Assembly: GCA_009809945.1 (NCBI GenBank)
Contig: WTPW01000625.1
Span: forward strand, 62,001 to 126,000
DNA: 64,000 nt
Reading direction: 5' to 3'
Source: Gigaspora margarita
Taxonomy: Eukaryota > Glomeromycota > Glomeromycetes > Diversisporales > Gigasporaceae
Below are positions 11,440 through 21,189 of the stretch, piece by piece (position 1 is the stretch's first letter; each line of letters starts with the position of its first letter). The notes beneath the pieces were generated by a model. The model saw nothing but the letters and a program-made list of their open reading frames with translations. It made no database searches and was not told the origin of the DNA. A program made the position numbers and the translations under genes.

Positions 11440-11929
11440 ATTGTTGTCAGAACATTTATATTAATTTAAAAAAAAAAGTGGTCTACAATGTATGTTTGTG
11501 ATGAGTATGGCAATTTTTATTATAGGTGCCTAACACGGATGTTTTATCACTACAAAAAGTATGGATGATCAGCTTTTATGATATTCTTTTGCTAGAAAAA
11601 AATTTAAATAACTTCAAATTCTCTATAGAAAGTTACCTGGAGTTGGATACTTATGGCAGGTACTATATGACAAATTTTATAATATTTAAATAAAAATTGT
11701 ACCTAAGCAAAGCACCTTTAAATTTTTAATAAAAGCAATTTTGATATATTTAGAATGTTAATTAAATTCTAAATATAACCAACAGATTTATATGATTGAG
11801 TTCTAATTATACTTTCTTGGGTAATGATTTTTCTTATTTTATATTAATTTATATATGTATAAACTTTATAGATTTAATTTGCTCTATATTAATAATGAAA
11901 TAGTCTGATATATTTTAGTTAAACAACTC

Positions 11930-12110
11930 TTTAACAGATCATTTACAAACTTTGCACAGTCCTCTTTTACATTTTATACAAATGGTTCAGTTATAGATAT
12001 TGGTAATAACGTTTCTTAATGAGTATAGAATGGGTTCAAATCCTGGATAGCCAAGTTTTATATCAATTTTAATATCAATTAAACTATATTAACAAAATTT
12101 TTAAGCAGAT
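11930..12110 (+). pseudogene. LINE RNase H relic
   Basis: In the plus strand one reads FAQSSFTFYTNGSVIDIGNN followed, after a stop and frame change, by EWVQILDSQVLYQF. This parallels the LINE at 26.1-39.5 kb, which has QSEFIFYTDGSVKN and GIGWTQIANNQQSKIL. The first catalytic Asp of RNase H is replaced by Asn here. It is a short, dead piece of a second LINE copy in the opposite orientation; the downstream part is broken by the MITE at 12139-12305. Confidence 0.65.
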
Positions 12111-12138
12111 ATATATACCAATATATAGCAGTTAATTA

Positions 12139-12305
12139 ATATATGGGAACCCCCACAGCAAAAGGGGGCAGTGGGACAAAAATTTTGTTTTTGTAATTTT
12201 ANAAAAATTGTAATCCTATTAATCTGATTCTTCAAGAAATCAATTAAAATAAAAAAAATTTTTTTTGTCCCACTGCCCCCTTTTGCTATGGGGGGTCCCA
12301 TATAT
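12139..12305. mobile_element. TA-flanked MITE with GGGACCCCC ends
   Basis: The ends ATATATGGGAACCCCCACAG and ATATATGGGACCCCCCATAG are inverted and continue GCAAAAGGGGGCAGTGGGAC in both arms. TA flanks both sides (12137-12138, 12306-12307). One base at 12202 is undetermined. A minus-strand open frame across it is the repeat read through. A related element lies at about 15030-16130. Confidence 0.85.
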
Positions 12306-12419
12306 TAATCAAAAAGTACCGGTATATATCAATTAGCTGCTATATATCAATATATTGCACTAATAATATATATCAAGTTTCAATAATAATGATTATATCA
12401 CTATTAATCAGTAATAATT

Positions 12420-13200
12420 TTTATAAAATTCATTGGATTTTTTTTTCAAAACTTGATATTAATTTTCTTGGTACCTACTTCATTGTCAATTCAACAGTTT
12501 AACTATAATAATATTTAACCAATACTATATTTTACATTGGAATAACTTTTCTATAGAACGCCCATCTAGATATCTTATTAAAGATATTTGTAAAGCCTAT
12601 ATTATTGATATAAGGTACAAACTCATTTTTAAATAATTGAACATGTTTTAACCAACTTTTTTTAGGGTGTGGATCATTGCAATAACAGATTAATGCATTT
12701 TTTTATTCGGAACACATACAAATGCAGATTTACACGATATTCTCAAGATGCAGGTCACCACAATCGCATTTTTTTTTTTTGAATATTTAAGGCGCATATT
12801 TTTGAGTATTACAACCTCTGCTAATATTCGCTATATATAATTTCCTGATGATTTCACAAGCTGCAAAATTAGTCTTTAAAGCTTGCAGAAATTGATGAGA
12901 ACTCCACCGGCAATTCTACATTTTTTATTGGTGATTTACATGCTGGAAAGGACATGACCGATGATATGCTAAAATTTTTCATAAAGCATTTTTGGTTATC
13001 ATATCCTATTATTGGTATTATCATTTTATTTGCTTATTTTTAGCAGATAATCTTCACATAATTGTTTCCTTATCTTAAGTAAATATTACATAATTCCTTG
13101 CATACGTGGTAAATTCACATTGCAGTATTACATCATTTTCGCGTAAATGTATTCCCCCTATTTCATTAATACAATCGAATCAGCATCTAAAAATGCAAAT
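12420..13200 (+). other. Possible decayed coding stretch, unrecognised
   Basis: Two pieces look coding in the plus strand. About 12516-12603 reads HWNNFSIERPSRYLIKDIC and on to YIIDIR. It is followed by a GT...TTTTTTTAG interval (about 12604-12665) that could be an intron. About 12885-13015 reads LAEIDENSTGNSTFFIGDLH then AGKDMTDDMLKFFIKHFW. The two pieces do not join in frame by any splice I can support, and no start or stop is clear. It may be a remnant of a host gene or of a transposon protein; I recognise no family. The base composition is less AT-rich than the flanks. Confidence 0.35.
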
Positions 13201-13546
13201 AACTACATTATTTATCTTTGGTTTAATTAAGACAATACATGAAAAATTTATCAGATTCTATTTTTAATTCTCTAGAGTCCATCGTTTAAATACCTTTTAT
13301 GTACTTAAAAGGTGGTTCTTGGCACACTTGCACTTCCATGGGATATCTGGAGGGCTAAGCAATTAGGATGTCTCTGGGACCTGACTTTGTGTCATCTCCA
13401 ATATCCAAATCTACAAACTACAACGCCGATTTAATTTAAAGGTGCTTTGACTATCACAGCATTAGTTTATTTACCTTTTTTTCATTTATCCACGTTCTAT
13501 CAATTGCCTCTCCATCCTTCGCTCCTAAGCATATTGGGTCTTTGAT

Positions 13547-13732
13547 TTCTGATCGGGCTAATTCAGGCAAAAAGAAAGTCGAATATCAGTTCATATTTAT
13601 ATATATTAATCATTTTTGCCTTTGCTGATTTAATAGCTCATTCGGTAAATTATTGAATCTAAGAAGATTAACATATAAATATGACTGGTACTCGGGTTTA
13701 TTTTTGTCCGAATTAGCCCTACCGGATGGTGA
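13547..13732. repeat. Small inverted-repeat element, GGGCTAATTC ends
   Basis: CGGGCTAATTCAGGCAAAAA at the left is matched by AGGGCTAATTCGGACAAAAA on the opposite strand at the right, followed inward by similar AGTCGAATATCAGT and ACCCGAGTACCAGT blocks. It is a non-coding MITE-like unit of about 185 bp. I could not fix the TSD. Confidence 0.7.
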
Positions 13733-13827
13733 TTATCAAGGAAAAGACCCCTTTCAGTATGCATTTCAGACCTGGAAGACTTTCATGTGATTGGCTGATG
13801 TAAATCAATTACTCGAGTAAATTATTT

Positions 13828-13971
13828 GAGTGCTGCCAAGGGAAAACCTATAAGCAATTTCACTCATTATTATCGCAGTGATACAGTATCTACCCCTATA
13901 AGAATTAATCGTACATATCACTGCGATGATAATGAGTGAATTGGCTTACAGGTTTTTCCTTGGCAGCACTC
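13828..13971. mobile_element. Foldback MITE, GAGTGCTGCC family, copy 2
   Basis: Ends GAGTGCTGCCAAGGGAAAAC and GAGTGCTGCCAAGGAAAAAC are inverted, with ATTT on both sides (13824-13827, 13972-13975). Arms carry CACTCATTATTATCGCAGTG. It is 144 bp, close to copy 1 in length and sequence. Confidence 0.88.
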
Positions 13972-13979
13972 ATTTATGC

Positions 13980-14620
13980 TAATTGTTAAGAACGTAACGT
14001 TTCACTACCAGGTACATAACGCCAAGAACTTCACTTAGAAATGAAGACTTCGTTATTTATAAGTTTTGCCTGCTTTACAAACTAATCTGATTTGATTGGT
14101 CAATAAAAATAATGTGAATTAAAATTAGATTGGTGAAACTTTATGCAGATCAGGTTTTGGTTTGGGATCTGTACCAGGAGTTCGTACTGTACCAGGAATG
14201 TAGTGCATGATTTTCAAGCAAGTTTCTGTGTACAAATCTTGTATGCTATTGGTCAATTTTTATCGTTGTATGTTCAACATCACACTGTGTATTGTTTCGG
14301 GTAGCTTTTTAATCGTTAGGCTAGTCGTACGCTATTGGCTTCTACTTAATGGATAAAAATCATCGTTCTGAATTAGTAAGCTGATATAGATCCGTTCTCG
14401 GTCTATACTAAAGAATAGTATATGATATTTAAGTACACTTGCGTACTTGTGTTATTACAGGCTTTATGTGAATCCTTATGCAAATTTTCCGGTGTTAAAA
14501 TTATAATAAAGTTTGTGGCCCGTACATGGCTTCTAATTTTAAAATATCATCTGTCAACCTTACAAGCAAAAGATGTGATATGATTAATCCAAAAAAGGTA
14601 TAGTGACGTTACAAACATGT
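13980..14620. other. Unassigned, less AT-rich stretch
   Basis: No open frame or TIR pair is visible. The sequence looks more complex than its AT-rich neighbours and could be single-copy host DNA, but nothing identifies it. Confidence 0.4.
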
Positions 14621-14625
14621 TATTG

Positions 14626-14783
14626 TTGCATCTAAAGTAACGATTTATCTTAAGTAGCTACTTTATACCTAAAGTATTTCCCTGGCTTAAATTACGACTT
14701 AATGCATGCATGAAGATCTAATTTCAGGGGCTTAATTTTAGCCAGGCGCTACTTTTAGATAAATCGCTACTTTAGATGCACAA
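14626..14783. repeat. Foldback MITE, TGCATCTAAAGTA ends
   Basis: TTGCATCTAAAGTAACGATT at the left matches TGCATCTAAAGTAGCGATTT on the other strand at the right. The arms continue ATCTTAAGTAGC and CTAAAAGTAGCGCCTGGCTA toward the centre. Non-coding inverted repeat of about 158 bp. Confidence 0.75.
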
Positions 14784-14958
14784 TATCATTATTATCACAA
14801 TTTATTTCATTAGCAATTTAAACGCAATTAACACAATTAATAAATAAAATAACGCATTCAAAGTTGTGATTATTTTTTAACACTATAATTAAAGTTGTGA
14901 AATAAATCTTTGCTAAATTTGGTCCGTTTGTATTTTTTTTGTATTCTGATTGTCATAT

Positions 14959-15025
14959 GATCTGCCAAGAGAAAACCCGTAAATCTTAATAGATAAGATT
15001 GGCAGGTTTTCTCTTGGCGGCACTC
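14959..15025. mobile_element. Foldback MITE, GAGTGCTGCC family, short copy 3
   Basis: A 67-bp hairpin with ends GATCTGCCAAGAGAAAACC and GAGTGCCGCCAAGAGAAAAC, flanked by ATAT on both sides (14955-14958, 15026-15029). It lacks the inner CGCAGTGATA block of copies 1 and 2, so it is an internally deleted form that still transposed or was trimmed later. Confidence 0.8.
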
Positions 15026-15152
15026 ATATGAGACTCCACAGCAAAAGAGGGAGCTAAATTAAATTTTATAATAATTTTATAATCAGTTCAATTCTTAAGA
15101 CATTAATTTTTTAAAAAAATTTATTGGACCAATTTCTTCTTTTGCCGTGGGA

Positions 15153-16106
15153 TTATGCCATGATTCCTCGAAAGTTAGTTCCCCGCCAGCTAATTTTCCC
15201 AACACTATATCCCCGACAGAATGTTTCATCTACAGCACTTTTTGTTGACAGAATATTTCCTCGGCTAATCCTAAAACTAATAAGTAAACCTTCTTTGGTT
15301 CCTAGTTAAAAGTTGTAACCACTAACCCTAACTTAAACGTAGATAAGTTCAATGACTTTTGCGACACTCATATTTTCGACAAGATATTTCTCTGACATGA
15401 CAATTTCTGATTTGACTTTTCTCCGACACTAAGTTTTATTGAATGCACTTTTTCCGACAACCCATTTTACCGACTGTTTTTTGTTCACTTTTATTCGCAT
15501 GAATTCAATATGACAAGATAAGCTATTTATTTAATTTCTCATTAGCATTATAGTCTATGGTATAATAATAAGTACTAACCTACTCATTTAATTTTTTTTT
15601 TGTATTGAATATAATGATTGTCGCAGTTGATGCTGAAAACGGCTGATGCTGAAATTTGGGTTCGCTATTTGATAATATATGCCCTGCTAACATCCACATA
15701 TACTCTTTAATAATCAATTCTAATCCTAAACCCTAACTCTACCCTAAAAAAAACGGACAAAATTACCCCCAAAAAATTTAAAAATTTGTATCAAAATAGG
15801 TCGAAATTTCAGCTCAGCTGTCAACAATGATTATTTTTAAACGAAATTTCCAATCGGGAAAGATCTTCGGAAAAAGAGATATCGGAAATATGTCATGTCT
15901 GAAAAATATTCTTTCTGAAATACATCATGTTAGTAAAATGTCTTTTCGAAAATATGTCTTGTCAAGGAAAGGGGATGTCAAAAACGTGTCACGTTAGAGA
16001 TATGTCTTATCAAGAAAAATACTCTAGATGAAACATTCTGTCGGGGATATAATGTCGAGAAAATTAGCTGGCGGGGAACTAACTTTCGGGGAATCAAGCA
16101 ACAATG
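15153..16106. mobile_element. Foldback element with short-unit arms and ~10-bp TSD
   Basis: The arms begin TGATTCCTCGAAAGTTAGTT and TGATTCCCCGAAAGTTAGTT and continue CCCCGCCAGCTAATTTT, CCCCGACAGAATGTTTCATC. Further in, the arms become repeated GACAAGACATATTTC-like words. TGCCGTGGGA flanks it on both sides (15143-15152, 16107-16116). A 9-10 bp TSD with long TIRs is most like Mutator-type elements, but no transposase is present. The left arm includes a fragment (about 15264-15312, AAACCTTCTTTGGTTCCTAG) of the end of another foldback family seen at 50514. Confidence 0.75.
15608..15832. mobile_element. MITE of the ATTGTCGTGAATGATG type, copy inside foldback
   Basis: The left end ATGATTGTCGCAGTTGATGC, then GGCTGATGCTGAAATTTGGG, is mirrored at the right by ATCATTGTTGACAGCTGAGC, then TGAAATTTCG. 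The middle reads CCACATATACTCTTTAATAA and CCTAAACCCTAACTCTACC. The same order is seen at 17852-18098 and 55113-55530. Confidence 0.65.
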
Positions 16107-16354
16107 TGCCGTGGGAGCCCATATTTTAAACCGAAAAAATGTATATGCTGTATCACAAAAATTGTAGCCCTCACATGCTCATGTTTTTGAAGTGCAGAGC
16201 AGTAATAAATTACAAATTTGGTTAGACATAAATTTATATAATTAATAGAGTCGACTCTTCTTATAAGAACTAGAAATTGTACCTGTTGGGAAATCTCTAC
16301 CTGTTCATCCGTATAAATTAAAATGTCACATGATAGCAGTTTCTACCCGCTATA

Positions 16355-16636
16355 TTCACCGACAATCACTTCATAGACACCACATTTCACCGACAAATTA
16401 TTTACTGACAAGTTCATTTTACTGACAGTTCATTTCACCGAAGCTCATTTCACGGACAAGTTTTTTCTATAAAACACGCTAACTTTAACCCTAATTCTAC
16501 CTGACCCTATAACGACAATGACCAGAATTACTTTGTCAGTGAAATGAGCTTCAGTGAAAAAACTGTCGGCAAAATGAACTTGTTGGTGAATAATTTGTCG
16601 GTGAAATGTGGTGTCTATAGCGATTGTTGGTGTAAT
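16355..16636. repeat. Foldback element of TTTCACCGACAA units
   Basis: The left arm (16355-16465) is made of units such as TTCACCGACAATCACTTCAT, CATTTCACCGACAAATTATT and CATTTTACTGACAGTTCATT. The right arm (16530-16636) carries their complements (GTCGGTGAAATGTGGTGTCT). The unit spacing is about 15-20 bp. Two short open frames on opposite strands (16445-16645, 16544-16744) are repeat read-throughs. Confidence 0.75.
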
Positions 16637-16639
16637 GAT

Positions 16640-17085
16640 TGCCACCCCTTTTTTCTTTTGATACGGTCAGAACCGATGATTCGTTATAGAAAAGTTGTCT
16701 GTATTAAACTAATATTGAAGAAAGTCAGTTTCGATATCTCTTAAACCATCTGGTTTATTGGGTAAATTTATCACTAAAATAAATAAATTAAAATAGAACA
16801 TATAAACAATTTAATCAGCTAGAGTGATTACGGAAAATTCGAGGTTTATATCACACTATATGGCATACTTAAAATTTCAAAAAAGTATTTTTTTGTCATT
16901 TTATTTTTCTAGTATTACTCTAAAATCTAACTTTATAAAGTTGTTTATAAGTATTTTTGATTTAATTTTAATTTTGTATTAAACAATAAAGGATGCCTTC
17001 ATGTGATGAGTGTGAAGATATTTTCTAAATATCATATAACAGGCTTTTTTTTTATTTTATTATTTCTTTTTATGAACTAATTTCC
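16640..17085. other. Unassigned AT-rich stretch
   Basis: No gene, TIR pair or tandem array recognised. Confidence 0.45.
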
Positions 17086-17215
17086 TTTCATTTATTATAA
17101 AACACACCTATGGTGGTTTTGCATCTATTATGTTTTATTATGTTTTTTTTATTTTTTTTAGATTTTCTAAGGTTTAAATGCATTTTTACTTAGAACATTT
17201 TGTACTAATTAATTA
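17086..17215 (+). repeat. Dispersed repeat, TTTCATTTATTATAAAACAC type, copy 1
   Basis: The stretch TTTCATTTATTATAAAACAC, then CTATGGTGGTTTTGCATC, TATTATGTTTTATTATG and TTGTACTAATTAATTA, recurs at 42588-42800 in the same orientation. The nature of the parent element is unknown. Confidence 0.6.
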
Positions 17216-17221
17216 CTGTTA

Positions 17222-17438
17222 AGTCCTGAATATGAACAACCCCCAAAAATAAGCAACCCCCACATTTTGAGGCCAAAATACTAGGGAAATAAAATAAGCA
17301 ATCCCTTTAAAATTGTTAAATACAGAATAAATTTTATTAAGATAGGCCAATAGAATTGAGTATTTTGAAGTTACTGAATTAAGCAACCTTTAAAAAATCC
17401 AGCCAAAATAGGTGTTGCTTATATTTGGAACTTTATGG
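17222..17438. mobile_element. TA-flanked MITE, AATAAGCAACC type
   Basis: The left end AGTCCTGAATATGAACAACC and the right end CCATAAAGTTCCAAATATAA are inverted, with TA on both sides (17220-17221, 17439-17440). Inside, AAAATAAGCAACCCCC and its complement face each other. It resembles the family at 38601 and 21190. Confidence 0.7.
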
Positions 17439-17639
17439 TAGCCAGTTTATATAGGTGTAAAATACCATAGATGTGTTTAGGAAAAATCTTTTCTTTTCAT
17501 CTATTTTTTTTCTGCTTTTTTTGCAACTTGATCCTTATTAATCTATCTTTTAATTATAAAATGGTATGCTTTTTTTACTTACTTTTTCTTTTTCATCTAA
17601 TTTACATTTAAGCAATCAGTTTTACTAATAACTTAGTCT

Positions 17640-17850
17640 TCTCTTTTATTTTATTTTATTTTTTAATTTTAATGGGTGAGACCTTGCTCTTATCTTTATT
17701 AAATTTTAATAGAAGCTTTTACAATTAGAAAAAATTTTATAATTTAAATCTAATGCTAAAAAAGACTCAGGCATATTGCTAGATAAACAAAAGTAAATCT
17801 AGTATTTATCTATAGTCTAAACCAACCAGAGTGATCAAGCCTTGACTAGA
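17640..17850 (-). pseudogene. 3' end relic of a LINE
   Basis: On the minus strand the tail reads TTAATAAAGATAAGAGCAAG, then GTCTCACCCATTAAAATT and an A/T-rich end. The LINE at 26.1-39.5 kb ends TTAATAAAGACAGAGGC, AAAACCTCACCTTAACACC and A-run. Upstream, AAGACTCAGGCATATTGC also matches the LINE 3' untranslated region. It is a severely 5'-truncated, old copy. Confidence 0.65.
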
Positions 17851-17851
17851 C

Positions 17852-18098
17852 TTGGTTATTAATTGTCGTGAATGATTGTGAAATCAGATGATGGTGAAAT
17901 TTGGGGTCTTAATTTGAAAATATAAGCTCTACTAAAATCCACCTATACTCTTTTGTTAATAACCCTAACTCTAAATTCTAACTCAACTATAAAAAAAAGC
18001 AGACAAAAAAGACCCTAAGAAATTTTAAAAATCATACATAAAATATATCCATATTTCATCATCATTTGATTTCATGATCATTCGTGACATTAATTAAT
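17852..18098. mobile_element. MITE of the ATTGTCGTGAATGATG type, copy 2
   Basis: TAATTGTCGTGAATGATTGT, AAATCAGATGATGGTGAAAT at the left is mirrored by TAATGTCACGAATGATCATG, AAATCAAATGATGATGAAAT at the right. The middle again reads CCACCTATACTCTTTTGT and AACCCTAACTCTAAATTC. About 245 bp, non-coding. Confidence 0.8.
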
Positions 18099-18099
18099 A

Positions 18100-18510
18100 T
18101 ACTAGAAGGTTCTTTTTTATTTTATTATCTATATATTTATTGTATTTCTTATAGTTTCAACTATTTTTTATATAAATAATATATTATTCTATATTCTAAT
18201 ATATATTTTTATATAATACATTCTTCATTTTTTTCTAAATATTCTTTTTTTGTTTTTTTTATACTCTATATTTAAAAAAATTTAAATTCTTAAATTTACT
18301 AAACAGTTATTGCTTATTGCTAAAAAAATATTTATTAATAGATTAAAATATTTTAATAAAGAACAAAATTTTAAATCAATAAATTTTGATTATTATTTAG
18401 AGATATTAATCAATTAGTAATAGCTTCTAACAAAAAATCAATACAGATAAAAATTTATAGTTAATAATTAATAATTTCTATTTATATTAATTTTTGGTTT
18501 TATTAAATTA
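18100..18510. other. Low-complexity AT-rich stretch
   Basis: TATATT and TTTTATT-rich sequence without a recognisable element or frame. Confidence 0.5.
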
Positions 18511-18511
18511 C

Positions 18512-18818
18512 ACTACTAGTGCTCAACACTACAATGATTTTTACTAATAAATGCAGTATAACATAAAGATCTGATGTGACATAAAATTTTTGTTGTTTTG
18601 CTTTTTTTTAAAAAATACCTTCTAACTTAAAATTTTATCTATAAAACCATCTTTTTTTAAAAAAAAAAAAATTCCTTGTAAAATTTTACTATATACTATG
18701 CCTCACACTAACTCTAATTACTAACTTTTACTTAATATCTATGAAATTTATTTTGTTTGTTTTTTTGTTTATTATTAATCTTCACATTATACCACATACT
18801 AGTGTTGAGCATTAGTAG
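18512..18818. mobile_element. MITE with ACTACTAGTGCTCAACACTA ends, copy 1
   Basis: ACTACTAGTGCTCAACACTA at the left matches ACTACTAATGCTCAACACTA at the right, inverted, about 307 bp apart. The core contains TTCTAACTTAAAATTTTATC, TATAAAACCATC, a T/A run and AAAATTTTACTATATACTAT. That core is shared with MITEs that have different ends (44280-44585, 51831-52120). The second copy is at 55589-56925, where a palindrome is inserted. Confidence 0.8.
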
Positions 18819-18819
18819 T

Positions 18820-19305
18820 AAAATTTAGTATTACTATTAATTTTTATTAAAAATAATATTGCTAATTAATTAATATTTATATAGATTTTTATTAGCGAAA
18901 GTAATATTAATCAATTTTTATCTATATCAATTTTTATTGATCAACTTAATTACTATCAAATTTTATCAATTTTACTAATACTAGAGTTAGATATTAATCA
19001 ATAATTTACTAATAATAATTATTTATTAGTTACTAAATAATTTGTTTTATTATTGATTTCTACTAATTTGGATATTTAATAAATACTATTATTAGATATT
19101 AAATTACTTTATCAATAATAATTATTTACTATTAGCAAATAATAATAGTATTATCAATTATTTTTAATAGAGATACTTAATTATTATAAGCATTTTAACC
19201 AATTGTTATCAATGAAATTTATTGATAATAATTGATTAGTTAATAATAATTATTATTTATTTACTTATTAATTAGTTTAATTGATGATCTACTAGTAATC
19301 TAGTG
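18820..19305. repeat. Simple TTATTAATAA-rich sequence
   Basis: Nearly all A/T, built of short ATTATTAAT and CTATTATT words. No gene. Confidence 0.55.
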
Positions 19306-19309
19306 CATG

Positions 19310-19755
19310 ATGTAAACACTAACAGCTAAGTGTCTTCAAGGAAAACTTATTTCATACTATGCTAATTGTCTAAGCTTACTAATTAAAAGTTATAGAACTT
19401 GTTGAGGCACATTTAAAGGTAGTTAGATTATTAAAATAGGCCTAGTAGATGCCAAAATATCATTAAAAAACATGTTAACAACTATGTGTAAACAATAGTT
19501 TATTTATATAATAATTTTATATAGTTAGCCAAAGTTTTTTAAAAATATCTCAGCAACTACTAGGCCAATTTGGGTGATTTAACCTCCATTAGGTTCGTCT
19601 CAGTGAGCTCTACAACTTAAATTAATCGACCTTGGCTATTAACTTAGTACAAAAAGTTTATTTAAATAATTGTTAAAAAATCTTAGTATTTCCAGCTTAT
19701 GTAATTTATATAGTAAACTGCATCATATTATACTATGATCATGCACCAGATGAAT
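19310..19755. repeat. Foldback element with the shared GAGCTC phrase
   Basis: The arms (19311-19500 and 19520-19752) are imperfect complements with TGCATGAT at both ends. The right arm reads AGCAACTACTAGGCCAATTT, GGGTGATTTAACCTCCATTA, GGTTCGTCTCAGTGAGCTCT and ACAACTTAAATTAATCGACC. This is the phrase shared with the foldbacks at 47312-49085 and 50514-51204. Confidence 0.7.
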
Positions 19756-20889
19756 AGCAGATTATTAATTAATATATTCTATATTTTTGGTATTATTATT
19801 TAAAATAAAAGCTTTTAGGCATAGCTATATAATATTATACAAACAAATACAAAAAACCATAGTAATTAAAACCTATTTAGTATAATCCCAACAATAGAAC
19901 AGTAAGATCTTTAACAATATACTAAGACTAAAACTTTAGAAACTAGATACTAAAACATGACAATAAGGCTTGAAAAAGAAGTTGATTACCAATTTAGTTA
20001 CAAAAAAGTACTCTTAAAAATTATTTATACAATAGTAACTAATCAGAAAATATATTAATTTATATATAAGGCCATGCCAAGTTAAAACTATGTTTAACAT
20101 AACCCTCCCCTCTTTTTGAGCCTCAGATAGAGGTGGTAATAAACAAAAAAATTTTTTTAGCCAATCAAAATCTCATGTTTTTTATCCCCATGTTTAGAGT
20201 TGCAGATCCTTTATTAGTGTTATATTAAACGTAGAATAAGCCTAAGTATGAAATAATATACTTGAATATTATTTTAAAAATTAAATTCTTCAAAAATAGC
20301 TTATATGCTCTTTTAAATTGTTGTATAGAGTATATAATAATTGTTAAAATAATAATATTTAGTTAATTTTCTATAAGTATATTCTTTATAAATATATTTT
20401 ATATATATTCTTTTTCTATAAGTGTATTTTATATATACATCTTTTTAGTAGTGCACTTTATATTCACTTTTTTTGTACAATTAATATAATGTAGCATTAT
20501 ATATAGATTATATTTATAGGTGCATATTCTATAAGTATATATACTATTAATGCATTTTTTCTTATTATATACAGTTAAGGGTAGAATAAATGTAGATCAT
20601 TTTTATAATACTAATTATGACTCTACTATGTAAATCAGATTACACAACACAATCACTACAGATGAGTTGCATAAAAATAAATATAACATCATAAAATATC
20701 ACTAAACCTGTCTTTGAATACTTGTTTTATCAAAACATAAAAAAAAAAAACTATAATAACTAAGTTGGTATGTTAAAAATTTACTTACGAAGTTAATGAA
20801 TTTTGCGGGTGATAAATAAATTTTGTGGGTGACAATGTGAAACTAGCCAATCAAATCGTGTGATTTACAAGTGATTTACAAGTGATTGA

Positions 20890-21130
20890 TATAAAGTATA
20901 CTCTACCCTTAAACCTATATAAATACAATGTGTATAGCAAGTCTAAAATATGTATTTTGAAAGGTATTGCATTTAAGGAGAGCCAATTAAATTGCAGTTT
21001 TAAAAATTAGATTATTAAGTTGTATAACTTATCTTAAATATTGTATAACCTATCTTAAATACTAAAATTTGATTGGTTACATGCATTTAGAAAGGTATTG
21101 CATTTAAATGTTGCATTTATAGAGGTCTAA
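20890..21130. repeat. Probable relic of a pogo-like MITE
   Basis: GAAAGGTATTGCATTTAAGG and CATGCATTTAGAAAGGTATT recall the MITE at 59229-59403 (GCATTTAGAGAGGTATTG). The right end GCATTTATAGAGGTCTAACT resembles its GGGGGTCTGACTG end. The left end is eroded. It also holds a 22-bp tandem repeat (TTGTATAACTTATCTTAAAT). Confidence 0.4.
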
Positions 21131-21189
21131 CTATATATTTATAAAAAAATTAACTATATTGGATTAAAAAAAGCATCTATTTTAAAATA

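Larger units (their letters stand above)
9348..11665. mobile_element. Tc1-like non-autonomous element, copy 1
   Basis: The ends are CAGTGCCTACCATAAGTATT and TAGTACCTGCCATAAGTATC, each next to TA (9346-9347, 11666-11667). Such CAGTGCCT...AAAAGTAT ends are typical of Tc1-family transposons. The element is inserted in a SINE-L copy and carries two younger elements (9947-10133, 10508-11439). Its interior has palindromes around TTTAATGCTTGATGGCTC-like words. It aligns in opposite orientation with the copy at 42823-43846. No transposase frame remains. Confidence 0.85.
7950..11735 (+). mobile_element. SINE-L copy 1, split by nested elements
   Basis: The body at about 7975-8420 aligns block by block with the best copy at 62701-63936, from the AGAATGGGAGCTTTTGAG region through the GGTTTGGAAGTTTGGGAAA region. 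The later part lies at about 9200-9345 (GATTGTAGGCATAGCAGCTAG, GCTAGTTGTACACTCATC). The 3' end resumes at about 11672-11735 (ATAATATTTAAATAAAA, CCTAAGCAAAGCACCTT), beyond a Tc1-like insertion at 9348-11665. A MITE at 8869-9063 also sits in it. The tRNA-like head is too decayed to place. It encodes no protein. Confidence 0.7.
15030..16130. mobile_element. GGGACCCCC-type MITE split by a foldback element
   Basis: The left end at about 15030-15055 reads ATATGAGACTCCACAGCAAA, and the right end at about 16107-16130 reads, on the other strand, ATATGGGCTCCCACGGCA. Both resemble the MITE at 12139-12305. The arm word TCTTTTGCCGTGGGA is interrupted at 15152 and resumes at 16107, where the foldback at 15153-16106 was inserted. 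A plus-strand open frame at 15124-15309 crosses this junction and is not a gene. Confidence 0.65.

Noticed and set aside
16445-16744. Overlapping open frames on both strands
   Set aside because: Both are translations of the TTTCACCGACAA repeat units of a foldback element.
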